NCBI GenBank assembly: GCA_017409345.1
Contig: JAFQSX010000012.1
Span: 62,001-126,000, forward strand
Direction: 5' to 3'
Length of the DNA stretch: 64,000 nt
DNA from: Muribaculaceae bacterium
Lineage (GTDB): Bacteria; Bacteroidota; Bacteroidia; Bacteroidales; Muribaculaceae
Each line of letters starts with the position of its first letter. Position 1 is the first letter of the stretch. Below, in pieces: positions 1 to 7,900 of this stretch. The notes beneath the pieces are model-generated. The model saw nothing but the letters and a program-made list of their open reading frames with translations, had not been told where the DNA came from and searched no databases. A program made the position numbers and the translations under genes.

Positions 1-630
1 TGTTTGTATGATGCGATATTCGCGTCTTTGCAGACGCTTGAGAGAGAGTGCCGTAGCCCCGGGGGTGTCGCTTTCGCTTTATCCTCGGTTACTCATACGC
101 TTCGCTTTCTCGTGCTTCGCACGGCTGCAGAGATAGGATGTTTTCGCTATCCGTGGGTATCGCTTAGCACTACCCTCGGTTATTGCCTCGGTTAAGCTTC
201 GGGGTGCTAAAGGTTCCTACGCCATGCTTTCACGAGCTTTGCACGAGGCTTGAGAGTGGTGGCTGGGCTTTACCTCCATATATCGGGAGCCTTCTCCCGA
301 TGTGCGCAATTCCAAAATGTCAATGTACGACAAGTCTACGGCATGTCGAAGTGTATCGACACACCAATGGCTGTCATCGTCTTTTTCTTTGATTTTTTAG
401 TAGGGGGACAACAAGATCTCGCCCCTTTAACTCAAAATCAAAGGAGGCAATGTTGCCAATAGAAAAATTTGAAAATAGGTAATTGCGCCATAGCTGTTAA
501 AAAAAGGATTAAAATAGATTAAAACTGTAATAAAAAATTATTGATTTTTAGTGTGTAAAAATTGAGCTATTATTCGCATTGATGCAAAGGTAGAGATTGT
601 TTTGATATTTGCAAAGAAAAAAGCAAAAAA
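1..630. other. Gene-free, hairpin-rich left edge
   Basis: I see no convincing gene here. The first 420 or so bases look richer in G+C than the rest of the window and hold many short hairpins built on TTCG or similar loops, for example around 115-125 and 285-302. Short open frames exist on the plus strand but overlap each other, lack any recognisable domain and have no promoter. From 420 to 630 the sequence turns AT-rich. It may be an eroded repeat or the 3' flank of a gene outside the window. Confidence 0.5.
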
Positions 631-662
631 AATACTGCCGAGGCTTTTTGCTCGACAGTATT
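631..662. terminator. Bidirectional intrinsic terminator
   Basis: A 12-position stem (AATACTGCCGAG with CTCGACAGTATT, one C/A mismatch) closes a GCTTTTTG loop. T-rich runs follow on both strands. It could end asnA transcripts from the right and any plus-strand transcript entering from the left. Confidence 0.7.
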
Positions 663-690
663 TCTTTTATGGATATGTTTTTATAGATGT

Positions 691-895
691 TTTAAGGGAA
701 TTTCTATAAATTCCACGAATAAATTAAACTTTAGTTATTGGGAACGTTCTTTTATGTGTTTTATGCTTTTCTTTGGCATCTTTTAGCCTTTTGATTCAAT
801 TGCATAGTTCGCTATGCTCATTCAACAAAAGACAAAAATCAGCTCAAGTAAAATTCATAAATCGTCACAAAGCAATTTATAGAAGTTCCCTTAAA
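691..895. repeat. MITE-like element with 22-bp terminal inverted repeats
   Basis: Positions 691-712 and 874-895 are inverted copies of each other over 22 bases with a single mismatch (core GGGAAYTTCTATAAATT). They enclose about 160 bases with no gene. Inside is a perfect hairpin with a TTCG loop (802-817, GCATAG/CTATGC). The right repeat covers the asnA stop codon. The size and ends resemble a miniature inverted-repeat element, but a large stem in the asnA 3' untranslated region is an alternative. Confidence 0.55.
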
Positions 896-1925
896 TCAAT
901 TCGATGCCGGCTGCTTGGCATTGTGCAATTTGTTCTTCGGGCCAGATGCTGGCTTGCACTTCGCCCACATGGGCTTTTTGGAGGAGGAACATGCACAAGC
1001 GGCTTTGTCCTATACCTCCACCAATCGAAGAGGGTAGCTCGCCGTTGAGCAACATTTGGTGGAAACGATATTGTGAGCGTTCTTCGCAGCCACGAGCCTT
1101 AAGTTGTTGCTTGAGAGACTCTGGCTCTACGCGTATTCCCATTGAAGATAGTTCAAATGGACATTCAAGGATGGGGTTCCAAAATATCATATCACCGTTC
1201 AAACCGGTATATCCGTCGGAGTTGGGGGTAATCCAATCGTCATAGTCGGGGGCGCGACCGTCGTGTGGTTCGCCGTTTGATAATGGATTGCCTATGCCAA
1301 TGAGGAAGATTGCACCATATTTCTTGGCTGCGGCTGCCTCGCGATCTTTGGCGTCAAGGTCGGGGAACTCTTGCAGCAGTTCTTCGGCATGTATAAATTT
1401 TATCTCTTCGGGAAGCACGGGTGTGATGTGTGGGAAACTGCGATAAATCATCTGCTCGGTTTCGCGCACAGCGTTATATATCTTCACCACGGTTTCTTTG
1501 AGATAATCGAGGGTGCGATCTTCGGGGGTGATGGTTTGTTCCCAGTCCCATTGGTCAACATATAGAGAGTGGAGATTGTCGAGATCCTCGCAAGCGCGAA
1601 TGGCGTTCATGTCGGTGTAAAGACCATACCCGGGAGCGATGTCATACGCTCCGAGTTTGGTGCGTTTCCACTTTGCGAGAGAGTGAACCACCTCGGCAGG
1701 GCTGTTATTCATACATTGGATATTAAACGTAACCGCTTTTTCAATGCCGTTGAGGTCGTCGTTGAGACCGGTGCCCGATAAAACGAATAGCGGAGCGGTG
1801 ACACGGCGCAAGTTAAGAGCCGTAGCCAATTTTTCTTGGAAAGCCTCCTTGATGTCTTTAATAGCCACCTCGGTGGTTTCGGGGAGGAGCTTACGTTTGT
1901 ATTTCTTTGGTATGATAAGAGCCAT
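891..1925 (-). CDS. asnA: Aspartate--ammonia ligase (AsnA)
   Basis: Cytoplasmic asparagine synthetase that uses ammonia: aspartate plus ATP plus ammonia give asparagine, AMP and pyrophosphate. The 344-residue length is typical of AsnA, and the fold belongs to the class II aminoacyl-tRNA-synthetase group. Diagnostic stretches include LFVLSGTGLNDDLNG near residue 50, KWKRTKLGAYD, the VDQWDWE segment and the C-terminal GGGIGQSRLCMFLLQ with its conserved class II arginine. A clear TATCTTTG promoter box lies about 30 bases upstream, giving a very short leader that fits this start. The stop codon falls inside the right end of a MITE-like repeat. It is transcribed alone. Identification is secure. 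Confidence 0.97.
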   Translation of the reverse strand: MALIIPKKYKRKLLPETTEVAIKDIKEAFQEKLATALNLRRVTAPLFVLSGTGLNDDLNGIEKAVTFNIQCMNNSPAEVVHSLAKWKRTKLGAYDIAPGYGLYTDMNAIRACEDLDNLHSLYVDQWDWEQTITPEDRTLDYLKETVVKIYNAVRETEQMIYRSFPHITPVLPEEIKFIHAEELLQEFPDLDAKDREAAAAKKYGAIFLIGIGNPLSNGEPHDGRAPDYDDWITPNSDGYTGLNGDMIFWNPILECPFELSSMGIRVEPESLKQQLKARGCEERSQYRFHQMLLNGELPSSIGGGIGQSRLCMFLLQKAHVGEVQASIWPEEQIAQCQAAGIELI

Positions 1926-1954
1926 AATTATGCTTTAATTTCAAGTTTGGACTG

Positions 1955-1987
1955 CAAAGATAGTACAAATTTCTTGAATAACGCAAA
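1955..1987 (-). promoter_or_regulatory. asnA promoter
   Basis: On the minus strand the -7 box TATCTTTG (1955-1962) sits 21 bases after a TTTG -33 box (1984-1987), the Bacteroidetes primary sigma-factor pattern. The predicted transcript starts near 1948, about 20 bases before the asnA start codon. Confidence 0.75.
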
Positions 1988-2092
1988 TTTTTCTTGCAAA
2001 ATGATATAAATTTTGTGTTTTTCGCTGTCTAACTGCACAAAAATCGCATAAATATCCTCTCAGATTGAAAAATAATTTGGAGCGAAACAAAA

Positions 2093-2123
2093 CGACTGCC
2101 TAACTTTTGTTGTTAGACAGTCG
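2093..2123 (-). terminator. Terminator after the BspA-like gene
   Basis: A 12-position stem (CGACTGCCTAAC with GTTAGACAGTCG, one mismatch) has a T-rich run (TTTTGTTT) after it on the minus strand. It lies 120 bases beyond the stop of the leucine-rich-repeat gene. Confidence 0.75.
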
Positions 2124-2170
2124 CTTGCTATTAGGTATTAACTATCTCCCGGCTTCGGGGGAGAGTTAAT

Positions 2171-2221
2171 TCATAATTAACTCGGTCAAGCCTCGTTGAG
2201 CCCTTTTGTGCTCCCAACTTT
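2171..2221. repeat. Dispersed GC-rich repeat, copy 1
   Basis: Contains CTCGGTCAAGCCTCGTTGAG at 2181-2200, bounded on the left by TAATTAA. Near-identical copies occur at 4504-4550 and 61480-61528, in each case in intergenic sequence just past the end of a gene or next to other repeats. Confidence 0.7.
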
Positions 2222-2242
2222 CAATTTTCTACTCCTTTTCTC

Positions 2243-3895
2243 TTACATTGAAAACTTGAATGTGCAACCTTCGACTGAGAGTATATATATGCCATTACAA
2301 TCGAGAGTAATTGATTTGTCAATGCCGTTGTATATTGTCGCTCCTGCTGTGTTGTATATTTCCACATTGGAGAATTCATCAGCTCCGGATATGGTTACAA
2401 TATTCCCTGTCACGTGCACTTTTATATCGTTCTCGATAAGAGCATTTGCCACTCCGCCATCATTTTTTACAAACACAATGTTCAATTGTGAGTTAGCCGT
2501 AATTGCAGGTGTATTATAATAGCCATTAGCATCAATTTGATTTGTTACATCTGTACTGTTAAATGTTACAGAATGGCATTTCCATCCGTTAGCAGGAACA
2601 ATTTGTAGTTTGAGAAGCTCACCATTATCCACCTCTTGTTTTATCACTCCGCCTTCGGGATAGGCTATTGTCAATATTGGTTTTTCTGCATCATCAACAT
2701 CAAATTCCATAATCTGTTTTGCCATTTTCCATCCTTCAGCAGTTGCGTATGCCGTCATACTTCCTTTTGGCACATATAGTCGGTCTGATGTATAGCCCCC
2801 TCCGGTAGGAGGGGTTGGGTTATAACAATAACATATATCAGCACATGTATTGTATAATCCTACATATGTTACTGATTTGGGAAGATGCAAAATAGGTAAC
2901 TTACAACCATAGAATGCATCATTACCAATAGTGGTAACCGAATTAGGAATATAGATAGAGGTTAAACTGGAACATCCATAGAATGCGTAGTCGCCAATAG
3001 AGGTTACTGAATTGGGAATAATCGTATTTTTACACCCTAAAATAAGTGAGTTTGAGGTAGTTTCTATTATTGCATTACAATTGTCGCGAGAATCATAATT
3101 ACTATTTCCATTTTCTACTATAATTGATGATAAGTTGGTGCACCCACCGAACGCATACTCTCCAATCGTTGTAACTGAATTGGGGATATTGATTGAAGTC
3201 AAGCCACGGCAACCACTGAATGCGTATTTTTCAATAGTGGAAACGGAATTTGGAATTGTTATCGATGTCAAGCCAGTGCATGCTGCGAATGCTTGATTGT
3301 CAATCGTTGTAACTGAATTTGGAATTGTTATCGATGTCAAGCCATTGCACCCACCGAACGCATACTCTCCAATCGTTGTAACTGAATTTGGAATTGTTAT
3401 TGAAGTCAAACCAGTACACCCACTAAACACATATTCGCCAATAATGGAAACGGAATTTGGAATTGTTACCGAAGTCATGCCGGTACATCCACTGAACGCG
3501 TATTTGCCAATTGTGGAAACGGAATTTGGAATTGTTACCGAGGTCAAGCGAATGCATCCACTGAACGCTTCATCGCCAATAGTGGAAACGGAATTGGGGA
3601 TTGTTACCGAAGTTAAGTAGGTGCAGTTGTAGAATGCTTGTTCCTTAATCGTTGTAACGAAATATGTAATACCATCGTATGTAACATTTGATGGGATTGT
3701 CACATCGTTCCCGTATTCGATAGTACCTATACCAGGATAGCTCCCATGTGTAACTTCAACAGTTTTTGCATCTTTATCAATGTAATTGTAGTAAATTCCA
3801 TCAACCACAAAGTCATGAGCATGTGATGGCAAACCTACAACGAGCATCATTGCTATCGCAAGGATTGCTCTTGAAAAATTATTTAACCGAGCCAT
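2243..3895 (-). CDS. BspA-like leucine-rich-repeat secreted protein
   Basis: A 550-residue exported protein. The ATG at 3895 is chosen because it starts directly before a signal peptide (ARLNNFSRAILAIAMM... to SHA), while the longer frame adds 11 residues lying in the promoter. After a short leader domain come nine near-identical units of the form IPNSVTTIGEYAFGGC, the LRR_5 (BspA/TpLRR) repeat, in roughly residues 60-330. A Y/P-rich junction and a 150-residue C-terminal part follow, ending in a tail (VEIYNTAGATIYNG, GIYILSVEG) that resembles a T9SS sorting domain. LRR_5 proteins of this group are often surface adhesins; the ligand here is unknown. The promoter begins right beside a truncated RHS gene, suggesting insertion or recombination at this site. 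Confidence 0.85.
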   Translation of the reverse strand: MARLNNFSRAILAIAMMLVVGLPSHAHDFVVDGIYYNYIDKDAKTVEVTHGSYPGIGTIEYGNDVTIPSNVTYDGITYFVTTIKEQAFYNCTYLTSVTIPNSVSTIGDEAFSGCIRLTSVTIPNSVSTIGKYAFSGCTGMTSVTIPNSVSIIGEYVFSGCTGLTSITIPNSVTTIGEYAFGGCNGLTSITIPNSVTTIDNQAFAACTGLTSITIPNSVSTIEKYAFSGCRGLTSINIPNSVTTIGEYAFGGCTNLSSIIVENGNSNYDSRDNCNAIIETTSNSLILGCKNTIIPNSVTSIGDYAFYGCSSLTSIYIPNSVTTIGNDAFYGCKLPILHLPKSVTYVGLYNTCADICYCYNPTPPTGGGYTSDRLYVPKGSMTAYATAEGWKMAKQIMEFDVDDAEKPILTIAYPEGGVIKQEVDNGELLKLQIVPANGWKCHSVTFNSTDVTNQIDANGYYNTPAITANSQLNIVFVKNDGGVANALIENDIKVHVTGNIVTISGADEFSNVEIYNTAGATIYNGIDKSITLDCNGIYILSVEGCTFKFSM

Positions 3896-3920
3896 AATAA
3901 AAAAGTTTAGGGACAAATAT

Positions 3921-4241
3921 TTACACAAAAATATAAATTAAAAAGTAAAAACAAAAGAGGATAGGGTCGTAGTAGCGGGCATTGTTGTCATTCCATGCCA
4001 GGCCGTTGAACCCTTGGAGCTCTTTGCCTGTGTGGAGTTTGATTATTTGAGGAGTGAGCGAGTTAGGAGTCAACGGCACTCCCGATGGATAGTAGGCAGT
4101 GCTTTGCAACACATTGCCACTCTCATCAATCACCGCCCGAGTACTACCAAGATAATCACGCACATAATATCGATGCGTCAATGCCCCAGAAGTGGCGTTC
4201 AAATCGGTGTGATGGTAATATGTTGTGCAAGTGGCTGTCAT
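3921..4241 (-). pseudogene. Orphan RHS-repeat core fragment
   Basis: The 106-codon frame encodes the C-terminal core of an RHS/YD-repeat protein: RYYVRDYLGSTRAVIDESGN, then KLHTGKELQGF and NDNNARYYDP. Full RHS genes are many times longer and continue after ARYYDP with a conserved G-R-(F/W)-x-x-x-D-P stretch. Here the similarity stops after residue 93 (near 3963) and turns into unrelated hydrophobic residues, while the 5' part of the gene is absent. It is therefore a remnant cut at both ends, probably a displaced RHS tip of the kind used in toxin exchange. The promoter of the downstream leucine-rich-repeat gene overlaps its 3' end. Confidence 0.75.
3926..3955 (-). promoter_or_regulatory. Promoter of the BspA-like gene
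   Basis: On the minus strand TATTTTTG (3926-3933) is preceded at 18 bases by TTTG (3952-3955). The predicted start of transcription lies about 25 bases before the ATG at 3895. The -33 box sits immediately beside the point where RHS similarity ends. Confidence 0.6.
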
Positions 4242-4337
4242 GGTAATTGTTCCCTTTTTGCAAATTAAATGATTATCGTTCGATATATCAATACTTTAAG
4301 AGGTGAAAATGTGGAGTATTAGCGATTATTAACAAAT

Positions 4338-4346
4338 GGGGGGGGG
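4338..4346. repeat. Nine-G homopolymer
   Basis: A run of nine G in an otherwise AT-rich region, about 95 bases upstream of the RHS fragment start. Such tracts can change length during replication; no intact gene depends on this one. Confidence 0.8.
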
Positions 4347-4436
4347 TAAATTTTACTTTTGTTGACAGAATGAGATTGTGGAAAGAGGAGAGATAAAAAA
4401 TAAAACATTTCGATAGTTGCCATAATGCGTAAAAAA

Positions 4437-4464
4437 AGCGGGCAACCCGATTGGATTGCTCGCT
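4437..4464 (-). terminator. Minus-strand terminator, homologous to one at 62376
   Basis: The stem AGCGGGCAACC pairs with GGATTGCTCGCT, and seven T follow on the minus strand. The same GCGAGCAACCC-type hairpin with seven T ends the partial gene at 62436. Here it lies 450 bases beyond the amidase, after repeats and a second terminator. Confidence 0.65.
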
Positions 4465-4503
4465 AGGTATAAAGTTAACCCCTCCGGGGCTTCGGGGGAG
4501 AGG

Positions 4504-4550
4504 TAATTAACATGGTCAAGTCTCGTTGAGCCCTTCGGGGTTCATAATTT
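4504..4550. repeat. Dispersed GC-rich repeat, copy 2
   Basis: TAATTAACATGGTCAAG followed by TCTCGTTGAGCCCTTCGGGG and TTCATAAT. It matches the copies at 2171 and 61480 with few changes. Confidence 0.7.
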
Positions 4551-4706
4551 TCACGCGACAGCCCTTATGCTCATTCTGTCAAAACTCTCAATTCCGCACT
4601 CCGCTTTATTCTGACCACCTCCCGGCTTTGCCGTATTGACTAAGTCTTCAATGGGCTGCATTCGGCAATAATCAAGTTTAAACCACCTCCCCCCTTCGGG
4701 GTACTC

Positions 4707-4803
4707 CTCCTAAAAATTACTTTGTAATTTTCAAGAGGAGAGTTACAGTTCTCATTGGCTCCATTGTTCCTCCTAAAAATTGCTTAGCAATTTTCAAGAG
4801 GAG
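4707..4803. repeat. Two copies of a CTCCT/AGGAG hairpin repeat
   Basis: Two similar units at 4707-4740 and 4770-4803. Each has outer CTCCT and AGGAG arms and an inner perfect AT stem (AAAATTAC/GTAATTTT, then AAAATTGC/GCAATTTT) with a 3-base loop. The loop-proximal base pair is exchanged in a compensatory way between copies (A-T C-G against G-C-type closing). A third relative lies at 40086-40122. Confidence 0.7.
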
Positions 4804-4856
4804 AGTTATTGCCCTCATTGGCACCATTGTTCGTCCTATTTTTCTTCGAAAAACAA

Positions 4857-4888
4857 GGGGCTGTGTCAAAATTATTTGACACAGCCCC
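4857..4888 (-). terminator. Terminator after the amidase gene
   Basis: A perfect 14-bp stem (GGGGCTGTGTCAAA with TTTGACACAGCCCC) with a 4-base loop, followed on the minus strand by TTGTTTTT. Confidence 0.85.
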
Positions 4889-4890
4889 TT

Positions 4891-4920
4891 AATTATGCAT
4901 TATGAACTATGCTTTATGCA
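4891..4920. repeat. AT-rich palindromic repeat abutting a stop codon
   Basis: Built of ATTATGCATTATGAA-type units. On the amidase coding strand the stop codon TAA runs straight into the repeat as TAATGCATAA. Confidence 0.7.
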
Positions 4921-7900
4921 TTATTTCACGAGAACTTTTGATGCTTTGTTACCTTGTACTTTGATGAAGATGCCGTTTGAAGGATTGGCAACTTTCACAC
5001 CTTGAAGGTTGTAGTATTCAACCGGTTCTTCGTTAAAAATTACGTCATCAATGCCTGTGGTGAGGATTTCCAATACTTGGCTTGAAGGAGCTGTGGTCAA
5101 CGTTTTGCGAGCAGGGTTCTTCATTGTGTATGCCATAAGCCCATATTGACGAGAGAATAATATCAAGTTGTCGGCAGGGTCAAACATCATTTGCTCGATT
5201 GCGGCAGAACTTGCAACTGCATGTCCTACGTTGATTTCGTAGCTGAATTTGAGCGAAGGAGTGTCGCCGTTCCAAGTTACATCATAGATATTCACATTTC
5301 CGTTGTTGTCGTTGGCAACAGCGAGTTTAGTCATATCTTTATTGATGGCGATACCGGCTTCGGGCGCTTCGGTCATGTAATTGGCATTAGCCAAAGAATA
5401 AGAATTGAATTTGATGTTACCACTGTGGCCCATGAATAGGAATGCAGGCTTGATTTCGTCGGTGTTGTCGTAAGTGATATAGTTTTGGCACACCCACACC
5501 CCTTTATCGCATACAGCAACTTCAACGTTGTTGTTTGCAAGGTAGTCGGAAATTCCGTCAAACACGTCGGTAGGAGTAGAGTTCCAAGAGTCGGCAGTAC
5601 CTAATTTGTAACGTATCAATTTCTTTCCTGTGCTATAGTCTTCGCAGAAAGTGTACATGTAGCGTTCGCTACCTGTACCCCAGAAATCAACGCAAGTGCT
5701 ACTACCACCCACTACTGCACTACCATTGGTCCATTGTCCGCTTGAAGCGCGAGTGCCTTGGAATACTTGAGCGAAAGAGCTGTTAGCGGGGTTGTAAACA
5801 TATATACCGGCATTTTCATCGCTCCAGTCGCTGAGGTAGAGTTTGCCTGAGTTTGCTTTGATGCGATAGGGCGAAGAACTTGTGCTTGCGCTGAATTTGT
5901 CGGCTAAGATAATGCTACCGCTTTTAGAGAGGTCGGGGAGATATGCTTGAACACCTTCGGCATATCCAACTGAAGAGTAAACGTAACCGAAGTATGGGCT
6001 TTCGGGGTCAAGGTCGATAGTGGCACCACCACGGCGGTTGTTGCTTGTAACACCACCTTGGTTGTATATTACTTCGGCACCGATGCTTTCTTTGTTATGC
6101 ACAGCCACACCCCAAGTGAATTTGCCTATTGGGAGGTCGCCTGCCTCTAATATAGCGCGGCACTCGCCTTTGACGAGAAGTGAAGGGATTGATGAAACAT
6201 CGATAGATGTAACTTCGCCTGTTTCAATATCGGTAAACACAATGTCGAGACCTTCCACATCATCGGTCAATGAGTAGATGAGAGTGTATAATTCGCCATT
6301 AGGTTCAGTCTTAAATCCGTAGGCAAATGCACCGCGATTAGCCGAAGGAGTTTCGGGCTCGGGTTCGGGAACAATAGGAGTTTCGCCTGTGCCGTTGATT
6401 GCTTGTGACGCAGGGGCATTGGTTACGGTGTTGCGAGCAGGATTCTTCAAAGTGAACGCCATGAGACCTTGTTGACGAGAGAATAGAAGCATATTGTCGG
6501 CAGGGTCAAATGCAATTTGCTCAACATCAGAGGTGCTTGGCACTTCTACTGAATATTGGTAAGAGAGCGATGGAGTGTCGCCGTTCCAAGTTACTGCATA
6601 TATTGTAACATTACCAACCGAATTGGCAACAGCCAAACGACTCATGTCATTGTTGATAGCGATACCACTTTCGGGCGCTTGAGATATTGCTTCAAGTCCG
6701 CCAAGGCTGTAAGAAGTGAACTTGATGTTTCCACTATGATCCATGAAAATGAATGCAGGGGCAGCTTCGGTAGAGTTGGTTCCACGAAGGTTTTGGCAAA
6801 TCCACACACCTTTTTCGCAAGTCACCATTTCCACGTTGTTGTGTCCAAGGTTGTTAGTGACAGTGGCAAATGTAGCCGAAGGAGCAGCACTCCAAGTGTC
6901 GTTGTTGCCTAAATGGTAGCGAACGAGCATTTTACCGCTTGTGTAGTCTTCACAGAACGCATACATGCGACGTTCAGAGCCGGCATTATAGAATGCGATG
7001 CCGGTTGTGCTACCACCCACTACTGTGCCACCGTTGGTCCATTGTCCGCTTGAAGCGCGTGAGCCTTGGAACATTTGGTTGAGAGAGCCATTGGCAGGGT
7101 TGTAAACATATACCCCTGAATTTTCGTCGCTCCAGTCGCTTATGTAAGCCTTTGATTGGCTCACTTTGATGCGATAGGGTGACGAGCTTGTGCTTGAGCT
7201 AAATTTGTCGGCGTGAATGATGCCGCCGTTTTTAGAAAGGTCGGGGTTATAGCGTTGAATACCACCGGCATAACCGGTAGTAGTGTAAACATGTCCGAAG
7301 TAAGAGCTTTCGGTGTCAAGGTCAATAGCCACACCACCACGACGGTTGCTTTCGGTTGTGCCGCCTTGGTTGTGATATGCTTGTGCGGCAGTACTTGCTT
7401 CGTTGGCAATAGATACAGCCCAAGTGTGTTCGCCTTCGCCAATGTTATCGGCGCTGATAGTTATTGAGTTGTCGCCTTTATTTACTGCGCCCACTTCATA
7501 GGTTGAAGAGGCGTTTGTAGCCTTGTTGGTGAGTATTATGCTTGCTTTGGGAGCAGTAGCGGTGCTCTTGAATGAGAAAATGTAGTCGTTACCGCTCTTT
7601 GTGAGTTTGTGAGAGTAGGCATAAGCACCTTGTACGGGAACGAGATTAATGCCTTCGCTTGAGATAGATGCTGTGGGGTAAGAGATTTTGTTGGCTTCCA
7701 CGCTCACACTCATTGTGCTTGTAGCATAGTCGGGGTGAGAACATTCGATAGTGTAAGTGCCCGGAGCAACTTTGTCAAACACAAACGCTCCGTTGTAGAA
7801 ATGGTCGGTAGTAACAGTTTGTAACACTTGGCCATTTTGAATCAACTTAACGGTAGCACCGTTGATGGGGAGGAAGCGGTCGAGTGTTGCAGAGTTGGGA

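Noticed and set aside
4..462. Three overlapping plus-strand open frames at the left edge
   Set aside because: They overlap in different frames, show no domain, signal or promoter, and consist of hairpin-rich sequence.
3297..3620. Plus-strand open frame with repeated VTEFGIVIDVK units
   Set aside because: It is the antisense shadow of the leucine-rich-repeat gene; repeats on one strand create an open frame on the other.
2243..3895. Regular DNA repeats that could suggest a CRISPR array
   Set aside because: The repeats keep one reading frame and encode LRR_5 units in a protein with a signal peptide and sorting-like tail.
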